A stretch of DNA of 64,000 bases from assembly GCA_035345875.1 (NCBI GenBank), contig DAORDH010000005.1, positions 62,001 through 126,000 on the forward strand, given 5' to 3'. Source of the DNA: UBA2033 sp035345875 (GTDB taxonomy: Bacteria; Spirochaetota; Leptospiria; Leptospirales; Leptospiraceae). The translations under genes and the position numbers were made by a program. Positions 1 through 7,516 of the stretch are shown piece after piece. How positions within the stretch are numbered: the stretch's first letter is position 1; each line of letters begins with the position of its first letter. Under the pieces are notes generated by a model. The model ran no database searches. It saw only the letters and a program-made list of their open reading frames with translations, and had not been told where the DNA came from.

Positions 1-399
1 ATTATGCAAGCACTTGTAGGAAAAAAAGATTATTGTTGTTTAAATACAAACGATATGTCACCACCTGTTGTTTCAGGAGGACCACCCCTTGAAATAAAAA
101 ATCATCCAGAGTTACAAGCATTCGCAGATAATTGTTTTTCCTGTCATCGAGGCAACCCTGCTGCTCGTCTAAACTTTATGTCGGGAGCAACAGAAGAGGA
201 AGTTCTTGAGAAAATAAAAGCCAAGAAAGAAATTCGAGATGCACTTGATTGGGAAAGATATGAGGGGACTGATAAGTCTAGTAAACTTATGCCACCTCGA
301 AATTCAGCACAATATCGTAGATTAACAGAAGCCGGAGAAGCTGGTAAAAAAGCAATTCAGCAAATGCGAGATACAGTTCCTGGATTTTTTAACTTTTAA
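1..399 (+). CDS. c-type cytochrome, C-terminal part (5' end outside window)
   Basis: The reading frame is open from the first base, so the gene probably starts upstream; the ATG at 4 is the first visible one. The visible 131 residues hold one CxxCH haem site (CFSCH, about residues 44-48) and, downstream, an LMPP segment (about residue 95) whose Met could be the distal haem ligand. The rest is a charged helical cytochrome-c tail. The next two genes follow with short gaps (16 and 3 bases) and also look redox related, so the three may encode a periplasmic electron-transfer chain. The electron donor and acceptor cannot be told from the sequence. Confidence 0.75.
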   Translation: MMQALVGKKDYCCLNTNDMSPPVVSGGPPLEIKNHPELQAFADNCFSCHRGNPAARLNFMSGATEEEVLEKIKAKKEIRDALDWERYEGTDKSSKLMPPRNSAQYRRLTEAGEAGKKAIQQMRDTVPGFFNF

Positions 400-415
400 T
401 AAGTAGGAGATTAAA

Positions 416-1183
416 ATGCGTTTAAACCATTTCGCGATTCTATCTGTATTTTTAATTCAGATAATTACTATAGAAGCAAAACCTATTTTTGCAAGATACT
501 ACAAACAACAATATGGTTACATGCCATCATGCCATGCTTGTCATTCTGATGGTGGTGGGAGTCCTCTTAATAATTTCGGAAAGGCTTTTAAGGATGGGGG
601 AAGTAATCTAGCTGCCTTTGGTAAAATTGCAGCGCAAGATAGTGACGGAGATGGAACTGCAAACGAGGCAGAAGCAAAAGCTAAATCAAATCCAGGTAGC
701 AAAAACTCTTTACCTGGAAAAGCAGGGAACTGGCTCGAAACATCTAGTTTGATTCCAAAAGAAGTGCAAGCAGCATTTTCTAATATTCAAACATGGCAAT
801 TGAGAGATGCGGTTTTGACTTCTAATGATATAGAAGCAGCTAAGAAAATGGGGGGAAATCTAAGTGCCTCCGATGAGAATACAATTTATATTCCATTAGA
901 AAATCAATATCCTGTTGGAACTGCAATTATATTCCCTGTTACATTTCAAGCTAAGACATTTTATCTTTTATTAACCACAGACAAACAATTAAAAATTAAA
1001 CAAGTGCAAGTCTTAGATGCGCGGGAAGTCCCTGCAGCAAAAAATAGTAAAGTCTATTCTACTTTTACAGGTCAACAAGCACAGTCTCTACCAAGCAAGA
1101 ATGGCGAGAGTTTAGATGATGTGATTTCGAATACTGTTAAAAATGCAGGAATTTTATTGTATGTTAGATTAAGAGGAGCCTGA
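416..1183 (+). CDS. exported single-haem cytochrome-like protein with calcium-loop motif
   Basis: 255 residues. The N-terminus is a signal peptide ending near IEAKP. A single haem motif CHACH follows at about residues 39-43 in a Gly-rich context. A DSDGDGTANEAEA stretch at about residues 75-87 resembles an EF-hand or thrombospondin-type-3 calcium loop, which often follows the haem site in extracytoplasmic cytochromes of this sort. The C-terminal 130 residues could be an FMN-binding-like domain, but the usual S(T)GAT flavin-attachment motif is not clearly present, so this is weak. A good ribosome site (AGGAG) lies just before the ATG. The previous gene ends 16 bases upstream. Confidence 0.7.
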   Translation: MRLNHFAILSVFLIQIITIEAKPIFARYYKQQYGYMPSCHACHSDGGGSPLNNFGKAFKDGGSNLAAFGKIAAQDSDGDGTANEAEAKAKSNPGSKNSLPGKAGNWLETSSLIPKEVQAAFSNIQTWQLRDAVLTSNDIEAAKKMGGNLSASDENTIYIPLENQYPVGTAIIFPVTFQAKTFYLLLTTDKQLKIKQVQVLDAREVPAAKNSKVYSTFTGQQAQSLPSKNGESLDDVISNTVKNAGILLYVRLRGA

Positions 1184-1186
1184 TAG

Positions 1187-1936
1187 ATGATTCGTAAGTT
1201 TCTTTTAGTTTTCCTTACTCTTCTGTTTCTACTAACGTTTACATTGATTGCTCAACAGACAGAAGAATTTAAATTTGGTGATACTCCAGTCTCTGCGGAA
1301 GAAACAATTAAAGTAGATGCTCCTAAGCCTGCTTGGATGACTATTGGTGGACCTATAGCACTTTTAGTATTCTTTTTTGGATTGATTTTTACTGTTTTTA
1401 AAATGTTACCATATAGAGAAACTCCATTACGTTTTGACTTGCATGATTTACCAATCGCCGCGCAAAGAGGGATTGGTATGGCTGTAATTATGTTTGGAAT
1501 TTCTTTTTCGTTTGGAGCATTTGAAGCTAGGTATCAGATTGGTCTTCATGGAGATGCCCAAACTTATTTTCATGAAATGGGGCTTGGGAAGTTAATCGCC
1601 ATTACCCACGCACATTTAATTGGTTTTACAACTAGTTTTTTTATCATCGGAATTCCGTTTTCTCTTCACTTTAATCGGTTAAAAATTTATCAACTTATCT
1701 TTCCATTGGGTCTTGCCGCTTCTCTCACGGATATTATTTCTTGGTGGGGGCTAAAGTTTGTAAGTCCTTACTTTGAATATATTACATGGTGGTGTGGTTT
1801 TGTATTTACAGTATGTTATATCTGGATGTTAATTGGTTTGGTTCGTATTATTTTTTTCCCGAATATTCATTGGTTTCCTGATTATATCAATGATGAAAAA
1901 TTGAGAAAACAAAAAGAAGAAAATTCTAAGAACTAG
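1187..1936 (+). CDS. polytopic membrane protein with conserved-type histidines, possible haem-b/redox partner
   Basis: 249 residues: a cleavable or anchor-type hydrophobic N-terminus, a short periplasmic acidic stretch, then about five membrane segments. Between them sits a loop with FHEMG followed by THAHLIG; HxHxxG patterns in membrane helices are typical of haem-binding quinol or NO-reductase-like proteins, which is the reason to suspect a redox role. It starts three bases after the preceding cytochrome gene, so it is almost surely co-transcribed. The C-terminus is a Lys/Glu-rich cytoplasmic tail. No named family is assigned with confidence. Confidence 0.6.
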   Translation: MIRKFLLVFLTLLFLLTFTLIAQQTEEFKFGDTPVSAEETIKVDAPKPAWMTIGGPIALLVFFFGLIFTVFKMLPYRETPLRFDLHDLPIAAQRGIGMAVIMFGISFSFGAFEARYQIGLHGDAQTYFHEMGLGKLIAITHAHLIGFTTSFFIIGIPFSLHFNRLKIYQLIFPLGLAASLTDIISWWGLKFVSPYFEYITWWCGFVFTVCYIWMLIGLVRIIFFPNIHWFPDYINDEKLRKQKEENSKN

Positions 1937-1976
1937 AAACAATATTATTAAATGAAATCTATTTCAGGTAAGTAAA

Positions 1977-2741
1977 ATGACCGCAGAACAAACGAAGGAT
2001 TTAAAATTAGCAGTATTAATTGATGCGGATAACGTTCCCTATTCAAATGTAAAAGGTATGTTAGAAGAAGTCGCAAAGTATGGGACACCAACCTTTAAAA
2101 GGATTTATGGAGATTGGACTAAGCCAACGCTATCCGGTTGGAAGAATGTTTTGCTTGAAAATGCAATTACACCTGTTCAACAATACAGTTATACGACAGG
2201 AAAGAATTCTTCTGATTCAGCTCTTATCATAGATGCAATGGATATCCTCTACACAGGTGGTGTAGACGGTTTTTGTATCGTTTCAAGTGATAGTGATTTT
2301 ACAAGATTAGCTACTCGTCTAAGAGAAGCCGGTATGAAAGTCATTGGGATTGGAGAGAAAAAAACTCCAGCTCCATTTATTGCTTCTTGTAATAAGTTTA
2401 TTTATATAGAAATATTACATAAAGAAAATAAATATGCAGCTAAAGTGAAATCAGCCAATAAAGGAAATGTAAAAAAAGAAATTGAAGTAGTCGCGAAAAT
2501 TGATGACGATCTTATTCAGATGATTTCCGAAAGTATCAATGACATCGCAGAAGACGAGGATGGCTGGGTTTTCTTAGGAGTGTTAGGAAGTTTAATCTTA
2601 AAAAAGCAACCCGACTTCGATCCAAGAAACTATGGACATAAAAAACTTTTAGATATCATTAAAACAATTCCTTCTATCGAAATTGATAACCGTCCGACAG
2701 GTAAAAATAATATTTCTCATTTCTATGTAAGAACGAAATAG
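1977..2741 (+). CDS. NYN-domain (LabA/DUF88-type) protein with C-terminal LOTUS/OST-HTH domain
   Basis: 254 residues. The N-terminal 145 residues match the NYN fold (PIN-like RNase superfamily): IDADN at 15-19, a conserved SSDSDF motif near 105, and a GIG segment followed by the FIASCNKFIYIE strand typical of LabA-like proteins. The acidic residues of DADN and SDSDF are those expected to bind the catalytic metal. The last 80 residues resemble an OST-HTH/LOTUS winged helix (DEDGWVFLGVLGSLI, then DPRNYGHKKLLDII), a usual partner of NYN domains thought to bind RNA. Predicted cytoplasmic RNase or RNA-binding regulator; substrate unknown. It stands alone, 40 bases after the cytochrome cluster. Confidence 0.88.
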   Translation: MTAEQTKDLKLAVLIDADNVPYSNVKGMLEEVAKYGTPTFKRIYGDWTKPTLSGWKNVLLENAITPVQQYSYTTGKNSSDSALIIDAMDILYTGGVDGFCIVSSDSDFTRLATRLREAGMKVIGIGEKKTPAPFIASCNKFIYIEILHKENKYAAKVKSANKGNVKKEIEVVAKIDDDLIQMISESINDIAEDEDGWVFLGVLGSLILKKQPDFDPRNYGHKKLLDIIKTIPSIEIDNRPTGKNNISHFYVRTK

Positions 2742-2780
2742 TTTTTGCCTGAAGAGTAAAAATATCGAATGAATAAAAAA

Positions 2781-2817
2781 GATTCAATACTTATAACAGT
2801 CTTTTCAGTATTGAATC
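2781..2817. terminator. 11-bp inverted repeat after the NYN gene, possible terminator
   Basis: GATTCAATACT at 2781-2791 pairs with AGTATTGAATC at 2807-2817 around a 15-base loop, about 40 bases after the NYN stop codon. There is no clear T-run on the forward side, so a transcript-end role is only likely by position. The bases between it and the pseudogene at 2911 show nothing else recognisable. Confidence 0.4.
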
Positions 2818-2910
2818 GAAGATGATCAAGGGGCAAACACTCTATTATCCTTAATTATATCATATTTACTCTTTGATTCTTTGCGGATGATCCTTTAGGA
2901 GAAAAAATTA

Positions 2911-3810
2911 CTAATAGTCAAGATCCAAGAATTTAACTGCTGAGTCTTTAAATTGATTCATACTTCGTTCTGGAATCGCTTCAATGCTATTCAAGCTTTT
3001 CTTGTTTAACTGAATTCAACTCCTGCAAAAATAGTTTTTTAAGTTGATTTTCTTTTTCTCTATAGAATAAAATTTGTTGATAGGCTGACTCTAGTTCGAT
3101 ACTTGATCTTATTATTTCTTTAATCAGAATTATTTTAATATCTTTATTTTTTATCAGATGCGAGTCAAGCTAGCTTGCAACAAATAAAAGTTGGATAGCT
3201 GTATCATAGAGTTTCACATTACTCATTTCTAGGATTCCTTCTTCTATACTAAAAACACTTTCGTCTTTAATTTCCAAAGCAGAGTCAGAAGTATTTAAGA
3301 AAATTATTTCATTTAGCCTATACTCTATAATTGCTGAATCCAAAGAGTATAGCTTTCATTTATTATGTTTGTATCTAGCCCTGCATCAACGGAAATAAAA
3401 ATATCAATATTCTTTCTTACCTCCAAACTTGAAGTTCCGGTAAGCAAACGAATGCGATCGAAAAATTTACAATTTGTCTCAGACACTAATTCTAAATTTT
3501 TATCCAATCTGAAATTTCCATTCCGAGTGCAATAGACTCGCCCATCCTCTTTTTGCATTTTAAAAAAAACTTTCCCTAAGACTTCTAAATTGAGTTAGGA
3601 ATGAGTGACTCTTAATGATCCCTGTGCTTTGTTTAATTTCTTATTTACCATTAAACTGCCAAAATTGCTTTTATATCCGAATGTTTTTTCATTTCTTAAA
3701 TCTTCCAATCATAGTTTATACTCATCTATTCGTTCGATTTCTTTTGACTGAATTGTATTGAAATGTAATATAAAAATTAGAAGTAATGGTTTGAATTTTC
3801 CTTTCTCCAT
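2911..3810 (-). pseudogene. decayed secreted FlgG/FlgF-like flagellar rod protein
   Basis: Reading the reverse strand from an ATG at 3810 gives a signal-peptide-like start (MEKGKFKPLLLIFILHF), then one frame that continues through a TGA (about residue 34) and a TAA (about residue 72) into the open stretch 3558-3325. A frameshift near 3340 leads to a frame that crosses an in-frame TAG (about 3170) and, after a second shift near 2995, ends at 2913-2911. The reconstructed protein has the hallmarks of flagellar rod proteins FlgG/FlgF: a QGSLRVTHS...LNLEVLGKVFF segment, then DGRVYCTRNGNFRLD (compare the family's DGxxxYTRdGsFxlD), and near the C-terminus GILEMSNVKL, matching the GYLEMSNVxv signature. 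Three nonsense codons and two shifts make it clearly dead. The signal peptide is unusual for a rod protein. Confidence 0.82.
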
Positions 3811-4238
3811 TTTGCTCACATTTATAAAGATTTCTTTAAGAAACGATGAGTATTTTGTTTTTTTCGATTCAGAAGAAATAAATTTATGAAATGTAAAAAT
3901 GAAGATTTAATTTTTCCAAGATTATAAATGAATCAATCTTACACTAGATTAGAATCAAAAACATATCATAAAATTTCTAATTGCCTTTCGCTTCATGATA
4001 AGTAATTAAAGGGAAATTACCGTTATCTTCTAGATAACTAGGAATAATACTTTGTGCATATAAATTAACTAGAATCAAATGGGTGACATTACCTAATCGG
4101 ATACTAAGAATCGCTTTACAGAAAATTATTTTTCTTATTCTTTCTGATTTTTCAAAAATTTCATGAGTGATTTCCGTATTTGATATTTTTTTAGAGAAAT
4201 TCAATTTACAAATTCGTCCAAACATTTAGTTTGCGTTT
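3811..4238. other. intergenic region, no convincing gene
   Basis: 428 AT-rich bases between the dead flagellar gene and the pyrophosphatase gene. An 82-codon reverse open frame (4225-3977) has no recognisable domain, and its ATG lies 13 bases from the divergent start of the pyrophosphatase gene, leaving no room for either promoter. It could be another decayed remnant, but nothing in it supports a family. The pyrophosphatase promoter must lie here; I could not pick a convincing -35/-10 pair. Confidence 0.4.
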
Positions 4239-4865
4239 ATGAGTGAATTAAAATCTGACTACGTTCTACACCCTTGGCACGGGATATCTCCCGGTAAGAA
4301 AGTTCCTGATGAAGTGGATGCATTTATTGAAATGATTCCTACTGACACAGTGAAATATGAAGTGGATAAACAATCTGGATATATTCGTCTGGATCGTCCA
4401 CAGAAGTATTCGAACCATTGTCCATCTTTGTATGGTTTTATTCCACAAACCTATTGCGGTGAAAAGATTGCAAAGTTTTGTATGGATAAGACTGGAAGAA
4501 AGGATATTGAAGGAGATGGCGATCCTTTAGATATTTGTGTGCTAACGTCAAGCGCTATTACTCATGGAAATATTCTTCTAAGTGTAGTGCCAATTGGTGG
4601 CATGAGAATGATTGATAAAAATGAAGCAGACGACAAAATTATCGCGATTTTGAAAGGAGATACGATTTTTGGTCATATGCAAGACATTCATCATTGTCCT
4701 GCTGATTTGATTAATAAGTTAAAGCATTACTTTTTAACATATAAAGTTATGCCAGATCAGAGTGATCCTCCTTCTGTCGAAATCACTGGAGTTTATGGTG
4801 CACAAGAAGCAAAACAAATTATTCAAACATCTTTACAGGACTATAAAAATAAATTTTCTGTATAG
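4239..4865 (+). CDS. ppa: inorganic pyrophosphatase, soluble family I
   Basis: 208 residues. Hydrolyses PPi to two phosphates in the cytoplasm, pulling biosynthetic reactions forward. The family signature EGDGDPLDICVL (about residues 91-102) carries the metal-binding aspartates, and RLDRPQKYSNHCPSLYGFIPQTYC holds the usual Lys/Arg/Tyr active-site residues. Length is normal for the larger family I type found in spirochaetes and eukaryote-like lineages. No clear Shine-Dalgarno precedes the ATG. A membrane pyrophosphatase (31154-33277) is encoded 26 kb away. The next gene overlaps its 3' end. Confidence 0.93.
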   Translation: MSELKSDYVLHPWHGISPGKKVPDEVDAFIEMIPTDTVKYEVDKQSGYIRLDRPQKYSNHCPSLYGFIPQTYCGEKIAKFCMDKTGRKDIEGDGDPLDICVLTSSAITHGNILLSVVPIGGMRMIDKNEADDKIIAILKGDTIFGHMQDIHHCPADLINKLKHYFLTYKVMPDQSDPPSVEITGVYGAQEAKQIIQTSLQDYKNKFSV

Positions 4866-6324
4866 TTTCACTTCTATACTAATTCTATTTTTATATAGTT
4901 TAGTAAGCATTTTTCCGCAAGCGGCTAAGAGCAGTTTACCTGCAAAGCAGGCACCGATTGCGGAAAAAAAAATTTCTAAGGAAGAACCAAAGAAGAATAT
5001 TTTTCAAAATGAAGATATTTTTTCTCAAAGTGATAGTTATTCCTATGAACTAGAAAAGAAAATACAAACTTGGAAATTAGAAGAAATTGAAACCTATGCA
5101 GTTTCAAATAATCCTCTATATTTAGCAGAGAAGCAAAACATTGGAATGGCTCGAGGAGATTTAATTACCTCTGCTTTGTATAGAAACCCAGTATTGTCCT
5201 ATCAGCAACAATTCATTCCTTTAAATGTGACAGAGAGTTTTACAAGCCATGGACCTAGTGTAGGAACTAACGGCGTTGCCTATCAGAATTACAGACAAAA
5301 TCTTCCGGGTGGAGTCGGTGGACCACAGGAGTTGGCTCCAAGTGTATCCTGGGAATATGATTTTGGTATTATACGAAATCAAAAAATGAAAGTGGCAACA
5401 CAACAATTCCAAGGGCAGATTGCACAATTTGCTGACTTTGATAGAATGTTTCGATTGAGACTTAGACAAAATTATTGGCTTCATCTCTACTTAACGGAAT
5501 TAATTAATTTTCAAAAAGAATTCTATGAGAATTACCAAGACTTATTGGATCTAAATCGATTTAGAGCAGAGAAGGGAGATATTGCATTATTAGAATATGA
5601 TCGTCTAGAACTTGAAAGAATTCGAATTGAAAGAGATTACAAAGATGCAGATATTTTAAGAGCTCAAATTGCAAAAGAGTTAAGGTTACTCATTGGAGTT
5701 GCCCCCTCCAATCAAATTTTGAATTTTCGAGGCAAGTTACAATTCAATACTACACAAGAACTTGGGATTAATCTTTCTGATTTTAACATTGAAGATAGAC
5801 CAGATTTACAAGCGCTCAAATCAAAAGCCATTCAGAATAAGTTAACCATTGATCTAAGAAAGAAAGAAGGTTATACTTCCTATTTAAATTTTGGAGGAGA
5901 AGTTCGATTAAAGGGAAATGAGCAATACGCCGGTGTGTATGCAAGTATCCCATTAAAAGTTTTTGATCGAAATCAAGGGGAAATTTTAAAAGCAGAAGAA
6001 AATTACAAAAAGAGTCAATTAGAAGTCGAGTATAAGCGTAAGCAGATTTACTCAGAGATCAGAGCTGCTTTGCGTGAAGTAATCGCTAGAGAAGAACTTC
6101 TATTAAACTACCGCGAAATTAAATTATTAGATAAAAACAAAGATGTTCAAGAGAAATATCGATTAGCGTATATTCGTGGAGCTTCCAATCTAGTTACATT
6201 TCTAGAAGCGGAGAAAAATTATTTTACTGTTTTAAAGGGTTATTTTGAACAATTATATCTTTATTATAATTCAATTGAGGTTTTTAGAGCAGCAATAGGA
6301 AAGTTAGGTAATATAAATGAATAA
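4795..6324 (+). CDS. TolC/CzcC-family outer-membrane efflux protein
   Basis: About 509 residues from the ATG at 4795; an in-frame GTG at 4762 is the longest start. Either start overlaps ppa by at least 71 bases, since no later start precedes the signal peptide; GGAG at 4788-4791 sits close before 4795. The N-terminus is a basic stretch then a hydrophobic segment (LYSFTSILILFLYSL) ending near FPQAA, a signal peptide. The rest is the OEP fold: two alpha-helical repeats around beta strands, with a long helix rich in Arg/Glu (RQNYWLHLYLTELINFQKEF) and a second repeat ending GASNLVTFLEAEKNYF. It forms the outer-membrane channel for the adaptor and RND pump that follow; the adaptor start overlaps its end by 8 bases. 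Confidence 0.88.
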   Translation: MVHKKQNKLFKHLYRTIKINFLYSFTSILILFLYSLVSIFPQAAKSSLPAKQAPIAEKKISKEEPKKNIFQNEDIFSQSDSYSYELEKKIQTWKLEEIETYAVSNNPLYLAEKQNIGMARGDLITSALYRNPVLSYQQQFIPLNVTESFTSHGPSVGTNGVAYQNYRQNLPGGVGGPQELAPSVSWEYDFGIIRNQKMKVATQQFQGQIAQFADFDRMFRLRLRQNYWLHLYLTELINFQKEFYENYQDLLDLNRFRAEKGDIALLEYDRLELERIRIERDYKDADILRAQIAKELRLLIGVAPSNQILNFRGKLQFNTTQELGINLSDFNIEDRPDLQALKSKAIQNKLTIDLRKKEGYTSYLNFGGEVRLKGNEQYAGVYASIPLKVFDRNQGEILKAEENYKKSQLEVEYKRKQIYSEIRAALREVIAREELLLNYREIKLLDKNKDVQEKYRLAYIRGASNLVTFLEAEKNYFTVLKGYFEQLYLYYNSIEVFRAAIGKLGNINE

Positions 6325-7516
6325 GTTATTCTTCGAATTTGCAAAAAATTTAAATAAGTATTGGTATGTAGTAATTGTTTTACTTGGAGTGGGTGGATAT
6401 TTAATTTTTCAAAAATTCAAATCTAAACCTAAGAAAGCAGAAACGGCACAAACTCAAACACAAAAAGAAAAAAGAATCTATATCTCAAAGGATATTTTAA
6501 AGAACCATAGTTTAGAGTATGTTCATTTAAGAGAAAGAAGTCGTGATGAAGAAATAACGTTACCCGGAAAGGTTTCGTATGATTTAGAAAATCTTGCAAA
6601 TGTAGGTTCTCGAGTCACCGGAAGAATTGTTGCAGTGTATGTCAAAGAGGGAGATCATGTGCGACAAGGTAGTAAGCTTGCATCTATTTCATCCGTAGAA
6701 TTGAGTAATGCGCAATCAACCTATTTAAAAGCAAGAGTAAAGTTAGAGGCTTTGAAAGTTCAAGCTCAAAGAGCAAATGAATTAATGGACAAAAAAATCA
6801 TTTCATCTAGAGAATTCGAAATTGCAAATATGGAATATAAAACAGTTAAAACAGAAATGGAAACAAGTTATAACACACTTGAAATTTTTGGTTTGACTAG
6901 GGCTGAGATAGAAAGCCTTGAATCCTCTAACAATAGGCAACAATATTTGGTTATTCGAAGTCCTATCAATGGAACTGTTACTGATAGAAAAGCGGTAAAT
7001 GGTCAGGCAGTTAATATTGATGAAAACTTATTTGTTGTTGCAGATCTTCGAAAGCTTTGGGTTCTTTTAGATGTTTATGAAAAAGATTTGAATTCAGTTA
7101 AGATTGGAGCTGAAGCAACAATTAAAACGTTAGGTGACAAACAAGAAGTAGTAAAGGCTTATGTTGCTCATGTGAGTGAGGTTATTGATCAAATTAAGCA
7201 TACTGCCGAGATACGTTTAGAGGTAGACAACGCCGAGTCCAAGTTAAAACCAGGACAAACAATTAGTGCAACAGTGAAAGATTTATCCTCCGCTGCCAAA
7301 GCTCGTAAAATTCAAGTGGTTCCATCCGAAGCAGTTCATAAAATAGAAGGAAAAACAATAGTATTTGCAGCGAATGACGATGGTTCCTTTGAAGTGTTAG
7401 ATGTCACTACGGGTGATACAATTGACGATGATATTGAAATCAAATCTGGTATTCCTCAGAATAAAAATATAGTCAGCACTGGTTCCTTTGTATTAAAGAG
7501 TGAGTATTTAAAATGA
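6317..7516 (+). CDS. CzcB/CusB-type RND periplasmic adaptor (membrane fusion protein)
   Basis: 399 residues. One N-terminal membrane anchor (about 14-31) is followed by the adaptor core: barrel-sandwich hybrid (VTGRIVAVYVKEGDHVRQGSKLASI, split around the hairpin), a two-helix coiled-coil hairpin (about 130-195), the second lipoyl half (IRSPINGTVTDRKAVNGQAV), a beta-barrel and a membrane-proximal domain ending near the C-terminus. It links the inner-membrane pump to the TolC-like channel. Overlaps by 8 bases with the channel gene upstream and by 4 bases with the pump gene downstream, so translation is coupled. No Met- or His-rich N-terminal tail is seen, so the metal cannot be told. Confidence 0.9.
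   Translation: MNKLFFEFAKNLNKYWYVVIVLLGVGGYLIFQKFKSKPKKAETAQTQTQKEKRIYISKDILKNHSLEYVHLRERSRDEEITLPGKVSYDLENLANVGSRVTGRIVAVYVKEGDHVRQGSKLASISSVELSNAQSTYLKARVKLEALKVQAQRANELMDKKIISSREFEIANMEYKTVKTEMETSYNTLEIFGLTRAEIESLESSNNRQQYLVIRSPINGTVTDRKAVNGQAVNIDENLFVVADLRKLWVLLDVYEKDLNSVKIGAEATIKTLGDKQEVVKAYVAHVSEVIDQIKHTAEIRLEVDNAESKLKPGQTISATVKDLSSAAKARKIQVVPSEAVHKIEGKTIVFAANDDGSFEVLDVTTGDTIDDDIEIKSGIPQNKNIVSTGSFVLKSEYLK

Noticed and set aside
3977..4225. 82-codon reverse open frame
   Set aside because: No domain or signal peptide; its ATG is 13 bases from the divergent ppa start, leaving no promoter space. Possibly a remnant but not supportable as a gene.
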